56,977 nt of DNA, taken from NCBI RefSeq assembly GCF_030371825.1, contig NZ_JAUDDM010000013.1; one strand, given 5' to 3'. A model generated the notes under the pieces. It saw only the letters and a list, made by a program, of their open reading frames with translations, had not been told where the DNA came from and ran no database searches. Both the position numbers and the translations under genes were made by a program. Each line of letters opens with the position of its first letter. Position 1 is the stretch's first letter. This DNA is from Collinsella sp944321445. GTDB lineage: Bacteria > Actinomycetota > Coriobacteriia > Coriobacteriales > Coriobacteriaceae. Shown piece by piece: positions 1 through 10,018 of this stretch.

Positions 1-25
1 GGCACCCCCGTCCCCAGGGAGGACA

Positions 26-2110
26 TCAGAGGCAGAAGCCCGGCATGAGGGTGTTCACGTAGGTGTCGCCGGTATCCTCGTCGGTCGTCTGCTCGAGTGT
101 GGGCTCGCAGGCGTAGTGGAACGGGTCGCCGTTGGGCCCCACGCGGTTGAAGAACGTCTCGCCCCGCTCGAGCGATACGTCCGGGCTCGGGCTGCGCAGC
201 CACCAGAAGCACGGATCGCCGTCGCGCGTGCGCCGCAGCGGTTCGTTCGCCTGGTTAAACGACAGATTCATCTCCAGAAATGCCTGGTATTGCAGGCCCT
301 CCTCGTTCATCACGGCGCCGATGTACTCGTATCCGGAATTGAACGAGGAGAGCTCGCGCTTTCCCACAATCTCGGCGTAGGAGGGGAGCCACAGCGTATC
401 CTCCGTCGCGGTCACGCAGGAGGCGTCGGTGGCCGCGCCCGCGTTGTTCGTCATCTTGCGCACGGGCACGAGCGCGTCGGCAAGCTCACGGGGGAGGAGC
501 GCCCGGGCGTCGCCGTCCAGCCAGGCGCGCGCCTCCGATGCCTCCCAAGCCGCCTGAACCATGGCGTCGGGGTGCATCGCGCGGGCGGCGAGCGGGGTGT
601 TGAGCAGCAGCGTCAGGCCGCTGACACCCGTGCCGTCGGCGCGCTCGTCGGCGCGCAGGCCGAGCAGCTGCGCCGTCGCCGGCGTCCCGTCGGCAAGCTC
701 GAAGCGCTTGAGCGCGCGGCATACGGTCCCGTCGGCGTTGAGCAGGCGATGCTCGGTCGCGATGCGCGCCGCCTCGTCGTCCGATGCGGCGGCGAGGCGG
801 CCCGCCAGGTCGATGAGCTCCTCCCAGCTGTATTCGGCAAATGAGCCCTTGATGCCCCTCATGCGGTCGACGATGCCGAATCCCCTGGTGGCGATGCCGG
901 CGGCTACCAGGCCGACTGCCGCGGCGCCCGCGCCCGCAAGGACCGCGCGCCGGGTCCGGGCGCGCTTGAGCGCATGGCGCTGCTCGGCTTCCTTCCGGTG
1001 AACCTCCTGCCAGTCGATGGCCAGGTGCGCACCCTCATCGACATAGGTCGGGCTCGGCGTGTCGGTGGGCGCGGTCCCCAGCATGCAGACGTTCTCGTCG
1101 TAGGCGTGCCGCAAAAGCTTCAGCAGCTCGTGGGCGCTCGGACGCTCGGCTTGATCGGCGCGGATGCCAGAGAGGATGGCTGCCACCAGACGCTCGTCTG
1201 CGGCTTCGCGCGGCGCGAGCGGCAGCGGGTCGGATTTCATCTTGTGCAGGTAGTAGGAGGGCACAGCCGCCTCGGAGATCCTAAACGGCGTGTGCCCGGC
1301 GTAAAGCTCGTAGAGCACCGAGCACAGCGCGTAGACGTCGATGGAAGGCGATTGCCGCAGCATGCCGACGCCCGGAACGTCGCGCGTAAGCATCTCCGGT
1401 GCGGCGTACTCAGGCGTGCCGTTGCGCCAGATGTCCGAAAGCATGGTGAACGAGGCGTCCTGTACCGCGCGGGTCGAGCTTCCCATGTCGATGAGGCACA
1501 CGTCGAATGCGCCGCGGTCCACCTGCCGGGCGAGATCGTGGCGGTCCGTGCGCACCATGATGTTCGCGGGCGAGAGGTCGCGGTGGACGAAGGGGTGGTC
1601 GAGGTGCACCGCGCCCTCCAGCACCTCGGCGATAGCGATGCCCAGCGCGCAGACGGTCGCACCCGCCACGCCGTCCCCTTCGTGGGGAAGCTGCGGGGTC
1701 ACGGCCGCGAGCGTGGAGCCGCAGACCCACTCCATGACGATGACCGGCGTTCCCTTCATGGAGCCGTAGCCGTATACATGGGGAAATCCGTGCAGGTGCG
1801 CCACGGCCAGCTGGTTGCGGTACTCCTCGAAAAACGATGCGACGCGCGCGTTGCGCACGACGTCCGCAGAGCCGGCGACGCTCGCGAGGTCGGGGTATTT
1901 CAGGGCGAACGTCTCGCCGAAGGCGTTGCGCACGCGGCGCACGCAGCCGATGTTGCCCTGCGCGGGGCCGCTTTCGGCGAGCAGGGTCATGAAGCGGCGC
2001 TTCGCCTCGTCTTCCTGGGCGGGCTCGAGGGCGAAGGCCGTATCGAACCAATCGAGCTCGATGACGTCGCACGATGAGATGTCGCTGGCGGGGTTTTCGG
2101 TGTCTGACAT
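26..2110 (-). CDS. Membrane-anchored Ser/Thr protein kinase with C-terminal sensor-like domain
   Basis: 694 residues. An N-terminal Hanks-type kinase domain (about 50-335) shows the ATP-binding lysine in FALKYP (about K71), the catalytic loop HRDLSPANIMV (D178), a DMG variant of the DFG motif (D209 region) and GTPEYAAPEM. An Arg-rich stretch followed by one Ala/Gly-rich membrane segment lies near 385-412. The last 200 residues resemble the DUF6273-type extracytoplasmic domain (FWWLRSPSP near the C terminus), so a cytosolic kinase with an outside sensing domain is inferred. It starts 39 nt downstream of the FHA gene on the same strand; FHA domains bind phosphothreonine, so the two probably form a signalling pair. 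The target is unknown. Confidence 0.85.
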   Translation of the reverse strand: MSDTENPASDISSCDVIELDWFDTAFALEPAQEDEAKRRFMTLLAESGPAQGNIGCVRRVRNAFGETFALKYPDLASVAGSADVVRNARVASFFEEYRNQLAVAHLHGFPHVYGYGSMKGTPVIVMEWVCGSTLAAVTPQLPHEGDGVAGATVCALGIAIAEVLEGAVHLDHPFVHRDLSPANIMVRTDRHDLARQVDRGAFDVCLIDMGSSTRAVQDASFTMLSDIWRNGTPEYAAPEMLTRDVPGVGMLRQSPSIDVYALCSVLYELYAGHTPFRISEAAVPSYYLHKMKSDPLPLAPREAADERLVAAILSGIRADQAERPSAHELLKLLRHAYDENVCMLGTAPTDTPSPTYVDEGAHLAIDWQEVHRKEAEQRHALKRARTRRAVLAGAGAAAVGLVAAGIATRGFGIVDRMRGIKGSFAEYSWEELIDLAGRLAAASDDEAARIATEHRLLNADGTVCRALKRFELADGTPATAQLLGLRADERADGTGVSGLTLLLNTPLAARAMHPDAMVQAAWEASEARAWLDGDARALLPRELADALVPVRKMTNNAGAATDASCVTATEDTLWLPSYAEIVGKRELSSFNSGYEYIGAVMNEEGLQYQAFLEMNLSFNQANEPLRRTRDGDPCFWWLRSPSPDVSLERGETFFNRVGPNGDPFHYACEPTLEQTTDEDTGDTYVNTLMPGFCL

Positions 2111-2149
2111 GGCGGGCCTCAGCGGTCGGAGGGGCGGATGGAGATGCTT

Positions 2150-3109
2150 CTATGCTGTAACGCGGACGGCAAGGAACGTCGTGTTGGCGCCGAGTCTCAG
2201 CATGTCGCCGGGGTGCAGCTCGACGGGCGGGTCGCCGGGCCCCTCCTCGCGCAGGGAACGGGGCCGCTCGACGAAGCGCTCGGTACGGTCGGCGCCGGAG
2301 ATAAGCGTGGTGCCGTTGGTGGAATCGAGGCCCTGTGCGAACCAGCGGCCGCTCCCATCGCTCCATATGCGCAGGTGCCGGCGCGAGACATCGAGGTCGA
2401 CGTCGGAGATGATGTTGTCCCCAGCGGCGAACGAGCCGATGACCGTGCCCTCCTCCGTCGCGTCCAGCAGGTGCACCGGCGGCTTGGTCGCCTGGTCGAC
2501 GAGGCGGATGAGCCCCAGCCGCACCGCCTCGGCGGACGGGGCGGGTGCCGAGGCGCGCTCGCCGATGACGGTATCGGGCGTGCGCATGCCGTAGCCCATC
2601 TTCCCGTTGGCGAAGTGCTCGGTGTAGGCGACCGCCTGCTGGGGATCGCCCAAGCACCCGACGACGATGAACAGCATGAGGTACAGGACGGCGCGGTCGC
2701 CTTCCGGCAGGTCGGTGGCGGCGATGAACGCGACGGCGTTCAGGTACAGCCGATCGTCGAGGTCCCAGGCGCGCAACGCGTCGGCCATCGCCTGGGCGGC
2801 CTCGGTGCGGTAGTGGCGGGCGATGTCGGCGCGGACGTCTGCGGAGCCGCTGCGGTTCGCCGCCATCCGGGCGATGATGTTTTGGGTGCTCACGTCGAAG
2901 GCGCGGAACTGTTCGGGGTGGATAGCGCCCGGCTCGCTGTGGACGATCGTGCGCGAAAGGAACGTGCGGCTGTCGACGCGGTCGCGCAGCGACTTGCCCT
3001 CGTTGGTAGGTTTTGAGTTGAGCAGCAGCCATGCAGCGTCCCGATTCGTGATTCCGCCGAATCGGCGGAGGTCATCAAACATGACTGCGCTCGGCGTCTC
3101 CCGCTTCAT
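2150..3109 (-). CDS. FHA-domain protein partnering the kinase
   Basis: 319 residues from the ATG at 3109; the frame stays open upstream to 3514, but that part is Arg-rich shadow sequence. The C-terminal 90 residues form a forkhead-associated domain: VIGSF, then SRRHLRIW, then LDSTNGTTL, the usual phosphothreonine-binding loops. The N-terminal 200 residues are helical and unrecognised; MLFIVVGCLG is part of a soluble-looking helix rather than a clear membrane span. It is the first gene of the FHA-kinase pair. Inferred role: adaptor or substrate for the downstream kinase. Confidence 0.8.
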   Translation of the reverse strand: MKRETPSAVMFDDLRRFGGITNRDAAWLLLNSKPTNEGKSLRDRVDSRTFLSRTIVHSEPGAIHPEQFRAFDVSTQNIIARMAANRSGSADVRADIARHYRTEAAQAMADALRAWDLDDRLYLNAVAFIAATDLPEGDRAVLYLMLFIVVGCLGDPQQAVAYTEHFANGKMGYGMRTPDTVIGERASAPAPSAEAVRLGLIRLVDQATKPPVHLLDATEEGTVIGSFAAGDNIISDVDLDVSRRHLRIWSDGSGRWFAQGLDSTNGTTLISGADRTERFVERPRSLREEGPGDPPVELHPGDMLRLGANTTFLAVRVTA

Positions 3110-3151
3110 GGGCCCGACCCTTCTCGAATACGGGGTGTTTGATTGCACCAA

Positions 3152-3157
3152 ATTATA
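3152..3157 (-). promoter_or_regulatory. Possible -10 box for the FHA-kinase operon
   Basis: A perfect TATAAT on the minus strand lies about 42 nt upstream of the FHA start. No good -35 hexamer sits 16-18 nt further upstream, so this is a position guess. Confidence 0.4.
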
Positions 3158-3264
3158 TGGCAAACGGCCAATGCGGGCGAATCGCCTGCGTGGGCGGCCT
3201 GCTGCATACCGAAGCAACGGGCCCGCCGCGCGGAGGGTGTCGCAAAACCGCAGCCCGTATCCCG

Positions 3265-4479
3265 CTATTCCGCCAAAAAGTCGATGGCGTACTGCGCGGC
3301 TACCATGCTGCCGCGCGCGAGCACCGATTCGTCCACCTTGTAGTAGCAGGAATGCTGTGCCCACGTGGCCCCGATGGCGGGGTTGCGGCAGCCCACGAAG
3401 GCCAACACGCCGGGGACCTCGTGCAGATATTCCGAGAAATCCTCGCCCGAAAGCGTGCCGCGATAGCTGCCGATGCCCTCGGTGCCCAGCACCTCCTCGA
3501 TGGCGCGGCGACACCGGGCGCTTGCTTCCTCGTCGTTTTCGACCTTGTAGTTGGCGATCGTGTAGTCCGTGAGCTTAGCCTCGGCGCCGAGCGCCATGGC
3601 CGTGTGGGTGCAGATGCGCTCGATGAGGGTTGGCATGATGTCGTGCACGCTGTCGCTGTAGGTGCGCACCGTGCCCGTGAGGTAGGCGGAGCCCGCGATC
3701 ACGTTGCGCGCGGTGCCGCCGTGCAGCTCGCCCACGGTGACCACGGCGGGCTCGTAGGGGGAGAGGTCGCGGGAGACGATGGTCTGCAGGTTGTTCACGA
3801 TCTCTGCCGCGGCGATGATGGCGTCCGCGCCGCGCTGCGGCATGGCGCCGTGGCATGACGTGCCCTCGATGTCGATGCGGAACCAGTCGGTGTTGGCCAT
3901 GCGCGGGCCGGGCTCGCAGCTGATGGTGCCGGCGTCGACCTCGCTCCATATATGCATGGCAAAGGCCCCGTCGACCCCTTCGCACGCACCCGCGGCCACC
4001 ATCATCTTCGCGCCGCTGCCGTTTTCCTCGGAGGGCTGGAACACGATGCGGACCTCGCCGTGGAGGGCATCGGTCAGGTCGTGCAGGATCCGGAGCGTGC
4101 CGAGCATCATGGCGATGTGGCAGTCGTGGCCGCAGGCGTGCATGACGCCCTCGTTCACGCTCGCGAACTCCTCGCCCGTGCGCTCGGTGACCGGCAGGGC
4201 GTCGATGTCGGCACGCAGCAAGATCCGACGGCGTGGCGTGCCATTTGCGTCATAGGCGTCCGGGGCGGTTCCGCGCAGGGTCGCGATGAGGCCGGTTTCA
4301 AGCGGCCGCTCGTAGGGGATGCCCAGGGCGTCGAGCTCGCGGGCGATGTCCTCGGTGGTTTGGAACTCCTGCAGGCTGAGCTCGGGGTGCTTGTGGAAGT
4401 GCCGGCGCCGCTCGATGATGTAGGGTTCGTATGCGGCGGCGAGCTGTTGGATGGTTGCGGCGATGCCCTCGGTTGCCAT
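3265..4479 (-). CDS. M20-family amidohydrolase (hippurate / N-acyl amino acid hydrolase type)
   Basis: 404 residues, start at the ATG at 4479 because GGAGG lies 7-8 nt upstream (an upstream in-frame ATG at 4521 has no such site). Metal-ligand motifs of peptidase family M20D are present: HKHPELS near the N terminus, RADIDALPVTE, HACGHDCHIAMMLG and PSEENGSGAKMM, with the dimerisation domain in the middle. Family members remove acyl groups from amino acids or open aminobenzoyl-glutamate-like amides in the cytosol using two divalent metals. The exact substrate cannot be read from sequence. Confidence 0.88.
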   Translation of the reverse strand: MATEGIAATIQQLAAAYEPYIIERRRHFHKHPELSLQEFQTTEDIARELDALGIPYERPLETGLIATLRGTAPDAYDANGTPRRRILLRADIDALPVTERTGEEFASVNEGVMHACGHDCHIAMMLGTLRILHDLTDALHGEVRIVFQPSEENGSGAKMMVAAGACEGVDGAFAMHIWSEVDAGTISCEPGPRMANTDWFRIDIEGTSCHGAMPQRGADAIIAAAEIVNNLQTIVSRDLSPYEPAVVTVGELHGGTARNVIAGSAYLTGTVRTYSDSVHDIMPTLIERICTHTAMALGAEAKLTDYTIANYKVENDEEASARCRRAIEEVLGTEGIGSYRGTLSGEDFSEYLHEVPGVLAFVGCRNPAIGATWAQHSCYYKVDESVLARGSMVAAQYAIDFLAE

Positions 4480-4649
4480 AGCGGAACCTCCTTGGTCGGT
4501 TCCCATAAGTATAGATGGCAAAACACTCCTGAGATCATTTCACCTGTGACGGCGCCGCGATGTGAAAAAACCTCTGTCCCTATTTCACGTATGGCCAAGG
4601 GGCACTGAAGAAATCTAAGTGCCGATTAATAAGATTTTTTGACTTCACG

Positions 4650-4678
4650 TTGTATAAGTCGGGATTGCTGGGTATTAT
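4650..4678 (+). promoter_or_regulatory. Putative groES-groEL promoter
   Basis: TTGTAT, a 17-nt spacer and TATTAT, placing transcription start near 4685 and the inverted repeat at 4700-4732 in the leader. A better -35 (TTGACT at 4639) has no -10 at correct spacing. Confidence 0.45.
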
Positions 4679-4699
4679 TCTTGGCGTACGTAAGGCAAG

Positions 4700-4732
4700 G
4701 CCGGTGCGAGCAGGGAATTTGCTCGCCGGCAC
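4700..4732. promoter_or_regulatory. Inverted repeat in the groES leader, possible heat-shock operator
   Basis: GCGAGCA (4706-4712) and TGCTCGC (4720-4726) form a perfect 7-bp inverted repeat with a 7-nt spacer and partly matching flanks. It lies just before the groES ribosome site, where HrcA or HspR operators often lie, but it matches neither the CIRCE consensus (TTAGCACTC-N9-GAGTGCTAA) nor the HAIR consensus. Confidence 0.45.
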
Positions 4733-4750
4733 ACAAAGGAGGAATCAAGC

Positions 4751-5038
4751 ATGAGCCTGAAGCCGCTTGGAGACCGCGTTCTTATCAAGCCGGATGCAGC
4801 TGAGCAGAAGACCGCCTCTGGTCTGTACATCGCGAGCAACGCCCAGGAGAAGCCGCAGCGCGGCGAGGTCGTCGCCGTGGGCGAGGGCAAGCTCAACGAC
4901 AAGGGCGAGCGCATGCCCATCGACGTGAAGGTCGGCGACCACGTTATCTACGGTAAGTTCGGCGGCAACGAGATCAAGGTCGACGGCGAGGACTACCTCC
5001 TCATGCGCGCCGACGACATCTACGCCATCGTCGAGTAG
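4751..5038 (+). CDS. groES: Co-chaperonin GroES
   Basis: 95 residues, the usual size. It begins MSLKPLGDRVLIKPD and contains the mobile loop region (KTASGLYI) and the C-terminal VDGEDYLLMRADDIYAI strand. It forms the heptameric lid of the GroEL folding chamber in the cytosol. AGGAGG lies 8 nt before the ATG. groEL follows after 54 nt, forming the standard groESL operon. Confidence 0.98.
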   Translation: MSLKPLGDRVLIKPDAAEQKTASGLYIASNAQEKPQRGEVVAVGEGKLNDKGERMPIDVKVGDHVIYGKFGGNEIKVDGEDYLLMRADDIYAIVE

Positions 5039-5092
5039 CTCAATCGCAGTACCTAGGTTTCGCATTTCAATCGTTCTGTGGAGGAATTTCAC

Positions 5093-6730
5093 ATGGCTAA
5101 GAACATTACCTTCGACACCACCGCGCGCGCCAAGCTCGCCAAGGGTGTCAACACGCTGGCCGACGCCGTCACCGTCACCATGGGCCCCAAGGGTCGCTAC
5201 GTTGCCCTGCAGCGCTCCTACGGCGCCCCCACCATCACCAACGACGGCGTTTCCGTCGCCAAGGAGATCGAGCTCGAGGATAATATCGAGAACATGGGCG
5301 CCCAGCTGGTGAAGGAGGTCGCCACCAAGACCAACGACACCGTGGGTGACGGCACCACCACCGCGACCCTGCTTGCCCAGGCCATCGTCAACGACGGTCT
5401 GCGCAACGTGGCCGCCGGCGCCAACCCGCTGGCCATCCGCCGCGGTATCGACAAGGCCGTCAACGCCGCCGTTGCCGAGATGAAGCAGCAGGCCCAGCCG
5501 GTCGAGACCAAGGAGCAGATCGCTTCCGTCGGCACCATCTCCGCTGGCGACCCCGAGGTCGGCGCCAAGATCTCCGACGCCATGGACGTCGTGGGCAAGG
5601 ACGGCGTCATCACCGTCGAGGACGGTCAGACCTTCGACATCACCATCGACACCGTCGAGGGTATGCAGTTCGACAAGGGCTACGTCTCCGCGTACTTCGT
5701 GACCGACAACGACCGCATGGAGGCCACCCTCAAGGATCCCTACATCCTCATCACCGACCAGAAGGTCTCCAACGTTCAGGACATCATGCCCGTGCTCGAG
5801 GCCGTGTCCCGCGCCGGCAAGAGCCTGCTCATCATCGCCGAGGACATCGACGGCGAGGCCCTGCCGACCCTCGTGCTCAACAAGATCCGCGGCGCCCTCA
5901 ACGTCTGCGCTGTGAAGGCCCCCGGCTACGGTGACCGCCGCAAGCGCATGCTCGAGGATATCGCTGTCCTCACCGGCGGCCAAGCCGCGCTCGACGAGCT
6001 GGGCATCAAGATCGCCGACATCACCGCCGACATGCTCGGTACCGCCAAGAGCGTGACCGTTTCCAAGGACAACACCACCATCGTCGGTGGCGCTGGCTCC
6101 AAGGAAGCCATCGAGAACCGCGTTGCCCAGATCAAGGGCGAGCTGGAGCACACCGACTCCGACTTCGACCGCGAGAAGCTCCAGGAGCGCCTGGCCAAGC
6201 TTTCCGGTGGCGTCGCTGTCATCAAGGTCGGCGCTGCGACCGAGACCGAGCTCAAGGAGATCAAGCATCGCGTCGAGGACGCCCTGCAGGCGACCCGCGC
6301 CGCTGTTGAGGAGGGCATCGTCGCCGGCGGCGGCGTGGCCTTCATGGACGCCATCCACGCGCTCGACAGCATCGAGATCTCTGATCCCGAGGAGCAGATC
6401 GGTATCGATATCATCAAGAAGGCCCTGACCGCGCCTGTTGCCACCATCGCCAAGAACGCTGGCTACGAGGGCGCCGTCGTGGTCGACAAGGTCGCTGCTC
6501 TGCCTGCGGGCGAGGGCCTCAACTCCGCCACCGGCGAGTGGGGCAACATGATCGCCATGGGCGTGCTCGACCCGGTCAAGGTCACCCGCACCACCCTGCA
6601 GAACGCCGCGTCCGTTGCCTCGCTGATCCTCATCACCGAGGCCACCGTGACCGACGTCCCCAAGAACACGCAGCTTGAGGATGCCATCGCGGCTGCTACC
6701 GCCAACGCTCAGGGCGGCGGCATGTACTAA
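5093..6730 (+). CDS. groEL: Chaperonin GroEL (Hsp60)
   Basis: 545 residues from the ATG at 5093; an in-frame ATG 15 nt upstream lies across the ribosome site GGAGG and is rejected. Signature parts are VTMGPKGRYV, GDGTTTATLLAQ and the ATP-site DGVSVAKEIELED, with the apical and intermediate domains intact. The C terminus ends AQGGGMY, a shortened version of the usual GGM tail. It folds proteins with GroES in the cytosol. Highly biased codon use fits high expression. Confidence 0.98.
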   Translation: MAKNITFDTTARAKLAKGVNTLADAVTVTMGPKGRYVALQRSYGAPTITNDGVSVAKEIELEDNIENMGAQLVKEVATKTNDTVGDGTTTATLLAQAIVNDGLRNVAAGANPLAIRRGIDKAVNAAVAEMKQQAQPVETKEQIASVGTISAGDPEVGAKISDAMDVVGKDGVITVEDGQTFDITIDTVEGMQFDKGYVSAYFVTDNDRMEATLKDPYILITDQKVSNVQDIMPVLEAVSRAGKSLLIIAEDIDGEALPTLVLNKIRGALNVCAVKAPGYGDRRKRMLEDIAVLTGGQAALDELGIKIADITADMLGTAKSVTVSKDNTTIVGGAGSKEAIENRVAQIKGELEHTDSDFDREKLQERLAKLSGGVAVIKVGAATETELKEIKHRVEDALQATRAAVEEGIVAGGGVAFMDAIHALDSIEISDPEEQIGIDIIKKALTAPVATIAKNAGYEGAVVVDKVAALPAGEGLNSATGEWGNMIAMGVLDPVKVTRTTLQNAASVASLILITEATVTDVPKNTQLEDAIAAATANAQGGGMY

Positions 6731-6755
6731 GCCGTAAAGGCCTAGAACTCCATCC

Positions 6756-6837
6756 GGAAGCCCGGGGGTGTTCCACGCGAGCCGATCGCGCCGAGCGGCG
6801 CTCAAACGGCTCGCTTAGGAAGCACCCCCGGGCTTCC
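6756..6837 (+). terminator. Nested three-stem hairpin after groEL
   Basis: A perfect 15-bp outer stem (6756-6770 with 6823-6837) encloses an 8-bp stem GCGAGCCG/CGGCTCGC (6777-6784 with 6807-6814) and an innermost GCGCC/GGCGC stem. The T-run afterwards is weak (GCGTTTACG), so this may be a terminator or a palindromic intergenic element. Confidence 0.6.
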
Positions 6838-7052
6838 TGCGTTTACGGGCTTGTACCGGGCGTCCGGGGGGGGGTCTTAGTCGGGGCGGTGTTTGGCTAA
6901 CGCAGGGCGGCTCGCGCCTTCGGCGCTTGCTTTGAGTGATGGCGATTGTGCTGCGGGCATTGCGGAGCGCCCATCTGCTCGTGTGTCCGGGTACAATTGA
7001 GCGGTTGCAACGTGGGTCTTTGGGCCTTTTCGCATGAGGGAGCGTATTCGTT

Positions 7053-8318
7053 ATGGCGCAGCAGCACGATCTGTTTGACGACATCATCGATATCAGCAAG
7101 GGGCTCGGTGCCCTGAAGGACCCGTTTTCCGGCGTGACCGATGCGCTGCTGGGCGTGGAGTCTGCCGAGGCTCCCATATGGAACCCGGCGGATTACAAGG
7201 AAAGGCCGCGCCCCAACTCCATTCCGTGTTTAGTGTGTAACTACGAGAAGAGCTCCTGCACCGCCTGCATCGATGCGTGCCCGGTGGACGCCATCGAGAT
7301 CGAGGAGTTCAGCATCGAGGTCAAGGACACGTGCCGCAAGTGCGGTCTGTGCGTGGCGGTGTGCCCCACGGATGCCTTCGTTTCGCCCAAGATCATGCCC
7401 AAGAAGCTCTACGACGCCATCGCCGGCGCTGCCGCGGCGCACGATACGGCGTACGTGACCTGCACGCGCGCGTTGCGCCGCATCCCGCGCGAGAACGAGG
7501 TCGTCGTTGCCTGCGTGGGCGACGTGCCGCCCGAGGTCTGGTTCTCCGTCATGGCCGACTACCCCAACGTGAGCGTGTACCTCCCGCTGGGCATTTGCGA
7601 TAACTGCAAGAACACGACGGGCGAGGAGCTGTTGGGCGAGCATATCGCCACGGCGGAGGAATGGGCAGGCGCCGGCCTGGGGCTCGAGGTGGACGCCAAG
7701 GACCTTACCTGCACCAAGCGCCGCGAGTACGAGCGCAAGGAGTTCATGGACAACATCATGCGCACGACCGGCCTTGCGGTAAGCAAGCTCAACCCGGCAA
7801 CGGCGGCCGTCGCTTCGGTCACGCAGCGCCTGAGGGACCATACGAAGAAGATTTCCGAGCTCGAGAAGACGCTGCGCAACGCCTGCGGCACCACGACGCA
7901 GAAGCGCCGCCGCATCCTCACGCAGGGCCGTCAGCTCGTGCTGTCGACGCTTCAGTCCTATCCCGAGCTCGCAGAAAACATCCAGGTCAAGACCCCTGAA
8001 TGCGACTTCTCTAAGTGCACGCTGTGCGGCGAGTGCGTCAAGATCTGCCCCACGCATGCGACCGACCTGGTCGGTGCCGGCCGCTTCACCGTCGAGCCCA
8101 CCTACTGCGTGGGCTGCGGCCTGTGCGCCGAGGCGTGCGAGGAACATGCGCTCACCATGGTCGAGCACGACGCGAGCGACCTCGTGGTTCCCGATCCCGA
8201 GGCCGAGAAGAAGGCCGCCGAGGCTGCCAAGGCCCGCGCCGAGATGGAAAAGACCAAGGCCGAGGCCAAAAAGAAGCTCAACAAGATGCTCGACTCCGTG
8301 GAGAAGCTCGACAAGTAG
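7053..8318 (+). CDS. Multi-[4Fe-4S] ferredoxin-domain protein
   Basis: 421 residues with ferredoxin-type cysteine clusters: CTACIDACPVDAIEI and CRKCGLCVAVCPTDAF in the N-terminal third, then CTLCGECVKICPTHAT and CVGCGLCAEACEEHAL near the end. The middle has further Cys pairs (CDNCKN, LTCTKRR). The C-terminal 50 residues are Lys/Ala/Glu-rich and probably coiled coil. No signal peptide or membrane span is seen. The fold implies electron transfer between redox enzymes, but no partner enzyme is adjacent. Such proteins are common in Coriobacteriia (recalled, not checked). SD: GAGGGAG about 10 nt upstream. Confidence 0.85.
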   Translation: MAQQHDLFDDIIDISKGLGALKDPFSGVTDALLGVESAEAPIWNPADYKERPRPNSIPCLVCNYEKSSCTACIDACPVDAIEIEEFSIEVKDTCRKCGLCVAVCPTDAFVSPKIMPKKLYDAIAGAAAAHDTAYVTCTRALRRIPRENEVVVACVGDVPPEVWFSVMADYPNVSVYLPLGICDNCKNTTGEELLGEHIATAEEWAGAGLGLEVDAKDLTCTKRREYERKEFMDNIMRTTGLAVSKLNPATAAVASVTQRLRDHTKKISELEKTLRNACGTTTQKRRRILTQGRQLVLSTLQSYPELAENIQVKTPECDFSKCTLCGECVKICPTHATDLVGAGRFTVEPTYCVGCGLCAEACEEHALTMVEHDASDLVVPDPEAEKKAAEAAKARAEMEKTKAEAKKKLNKMLDSVEKLDK

Positions 8319-8384
8319 CCCGCGCCGCCCAGGCGCTCCTCGCGCCTCTCAGAGCGATGGGCTATCATATTCCCGAAGGTTCAG

Positions 8385-8420
8385 GCGTCCCCGCTGCTTG
8401 CCGGCGGGGCGCTTTCGTTT
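8385..8420 (+). terminator. GC-rich hairpin with T-rich tail before ychF
   Basis: CCCCGC/GCGGGG stem (8389-8394 with 8404-8409), extended by GCG/CGC, followed by TTTCGTTT. It could end transcription of the ferredoxin gene or attenuate ychF, whose GTG lies 16 nt later. Confidence 0.45.
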
Positions 8421-8435
8421 GAGAGAAGGTACATC

Positions 8436-9512
<1,077 letters not shown>

Positions 9513-9545
9513 GCGGGGCTCGGTCCGTTCCAGCAAAGGAGACCC

Positions 9546-9908
9546 ATGTTCAAGTACAGCAAAACGGCAGGTTACCTGAGCATCGTTGCGATTGCGCTCG
9601 CCGTGCTTCCGGTTATCGTCGCCATCATCGTGATTCCGGGTCTGCCCGACAGCGTGCCCATGAACTTCGCGGGGGATCGTTGGGGCAGCAAGTTCGAACT
9701 GCTCATTCCACCTGTGCTGGCGCTTGCGTTTGGCTTGGGCATCTACCTGCAGACGGCCCGAAAGGCGGCCGATCATGCGCGCGACTCAATGACCATGGCG
9801 ATCACGACGGCCGAGCGCTTCATGCGTAACGCCGTGGTCACGACGGCGGCGATCGACATCGCTTTCGCATGGCTGCTCTATAGCGTGATGACGGGGCTTG
9901 CCGCATAG
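9546..9908 (+). CDS. Small DUF1648-type membrane protein
   Basis: 120 residues with three hydrophobic segments (about 11-32, 52-68 and 95-117). The stretch LPDSVPMNFAGDRWGSKFE fits the DUF1648 pattern (LP..VP.HF...G.....S), a domain found alone or at the N terminus of SdpI-like immunity/signalling proteins. AAGGAG lies 5-6 nt before the ATG. Function unknown; here it is the short stand-alone version. Confidence 0.75.
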   Translation: MFKYSKTAGYLSIVAIALAVLPVIVAIIVIPGLPDSVPMNFAGDRWGSKFELLIPPVLALAFGLGIYLQTARKAADHARDSMTMAITTAERFMRNAVVTTAAIDIAFAWLLYSVMTGLAA

Positions 9909-9935
9909 GGCGCTGTTTTCCATGTGTATGGTCGT

Positions 9936-9966
9936 GAGGGCCGCAGGCGCATGTCCCGCGGCCCTC
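9936..9966 (+). terminator. Hairpin between convergent genes
   Basis: A 9-bp perfect stem GAGGGCCGC/GCGGCCCTC (9936-9944 with 9958-9966) followed by ATTCGTTT. It lies between the DUF1648 gene and the convergent asparaginase gene. Confidence 0.6.
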
Positions 9967-10018
9967 ATTCGTTTAGCGGCCTTGAGTTTTCGAGCAGAGC
10001 GCGCTTTTGCCGACGGCC

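Noticed and set aside
1410..3032. 540-codon Arg/Pro-rich frame across the kinase and FHA genes
   Set aside because: Overlaps two genes with clear domains; composition is that of a wrong frame.
4693..4745. CIRCE element before groES
   Set aside because: The inverted repeat does not contain TTAGCACTC/GAGTGCTAA.
4745..6805. 686-codon open frame antisense to groES-groEL
   Set aside because: Val/Asp/Gly-rich shadow of two certain genes on the other strand; no ribosome site or family.
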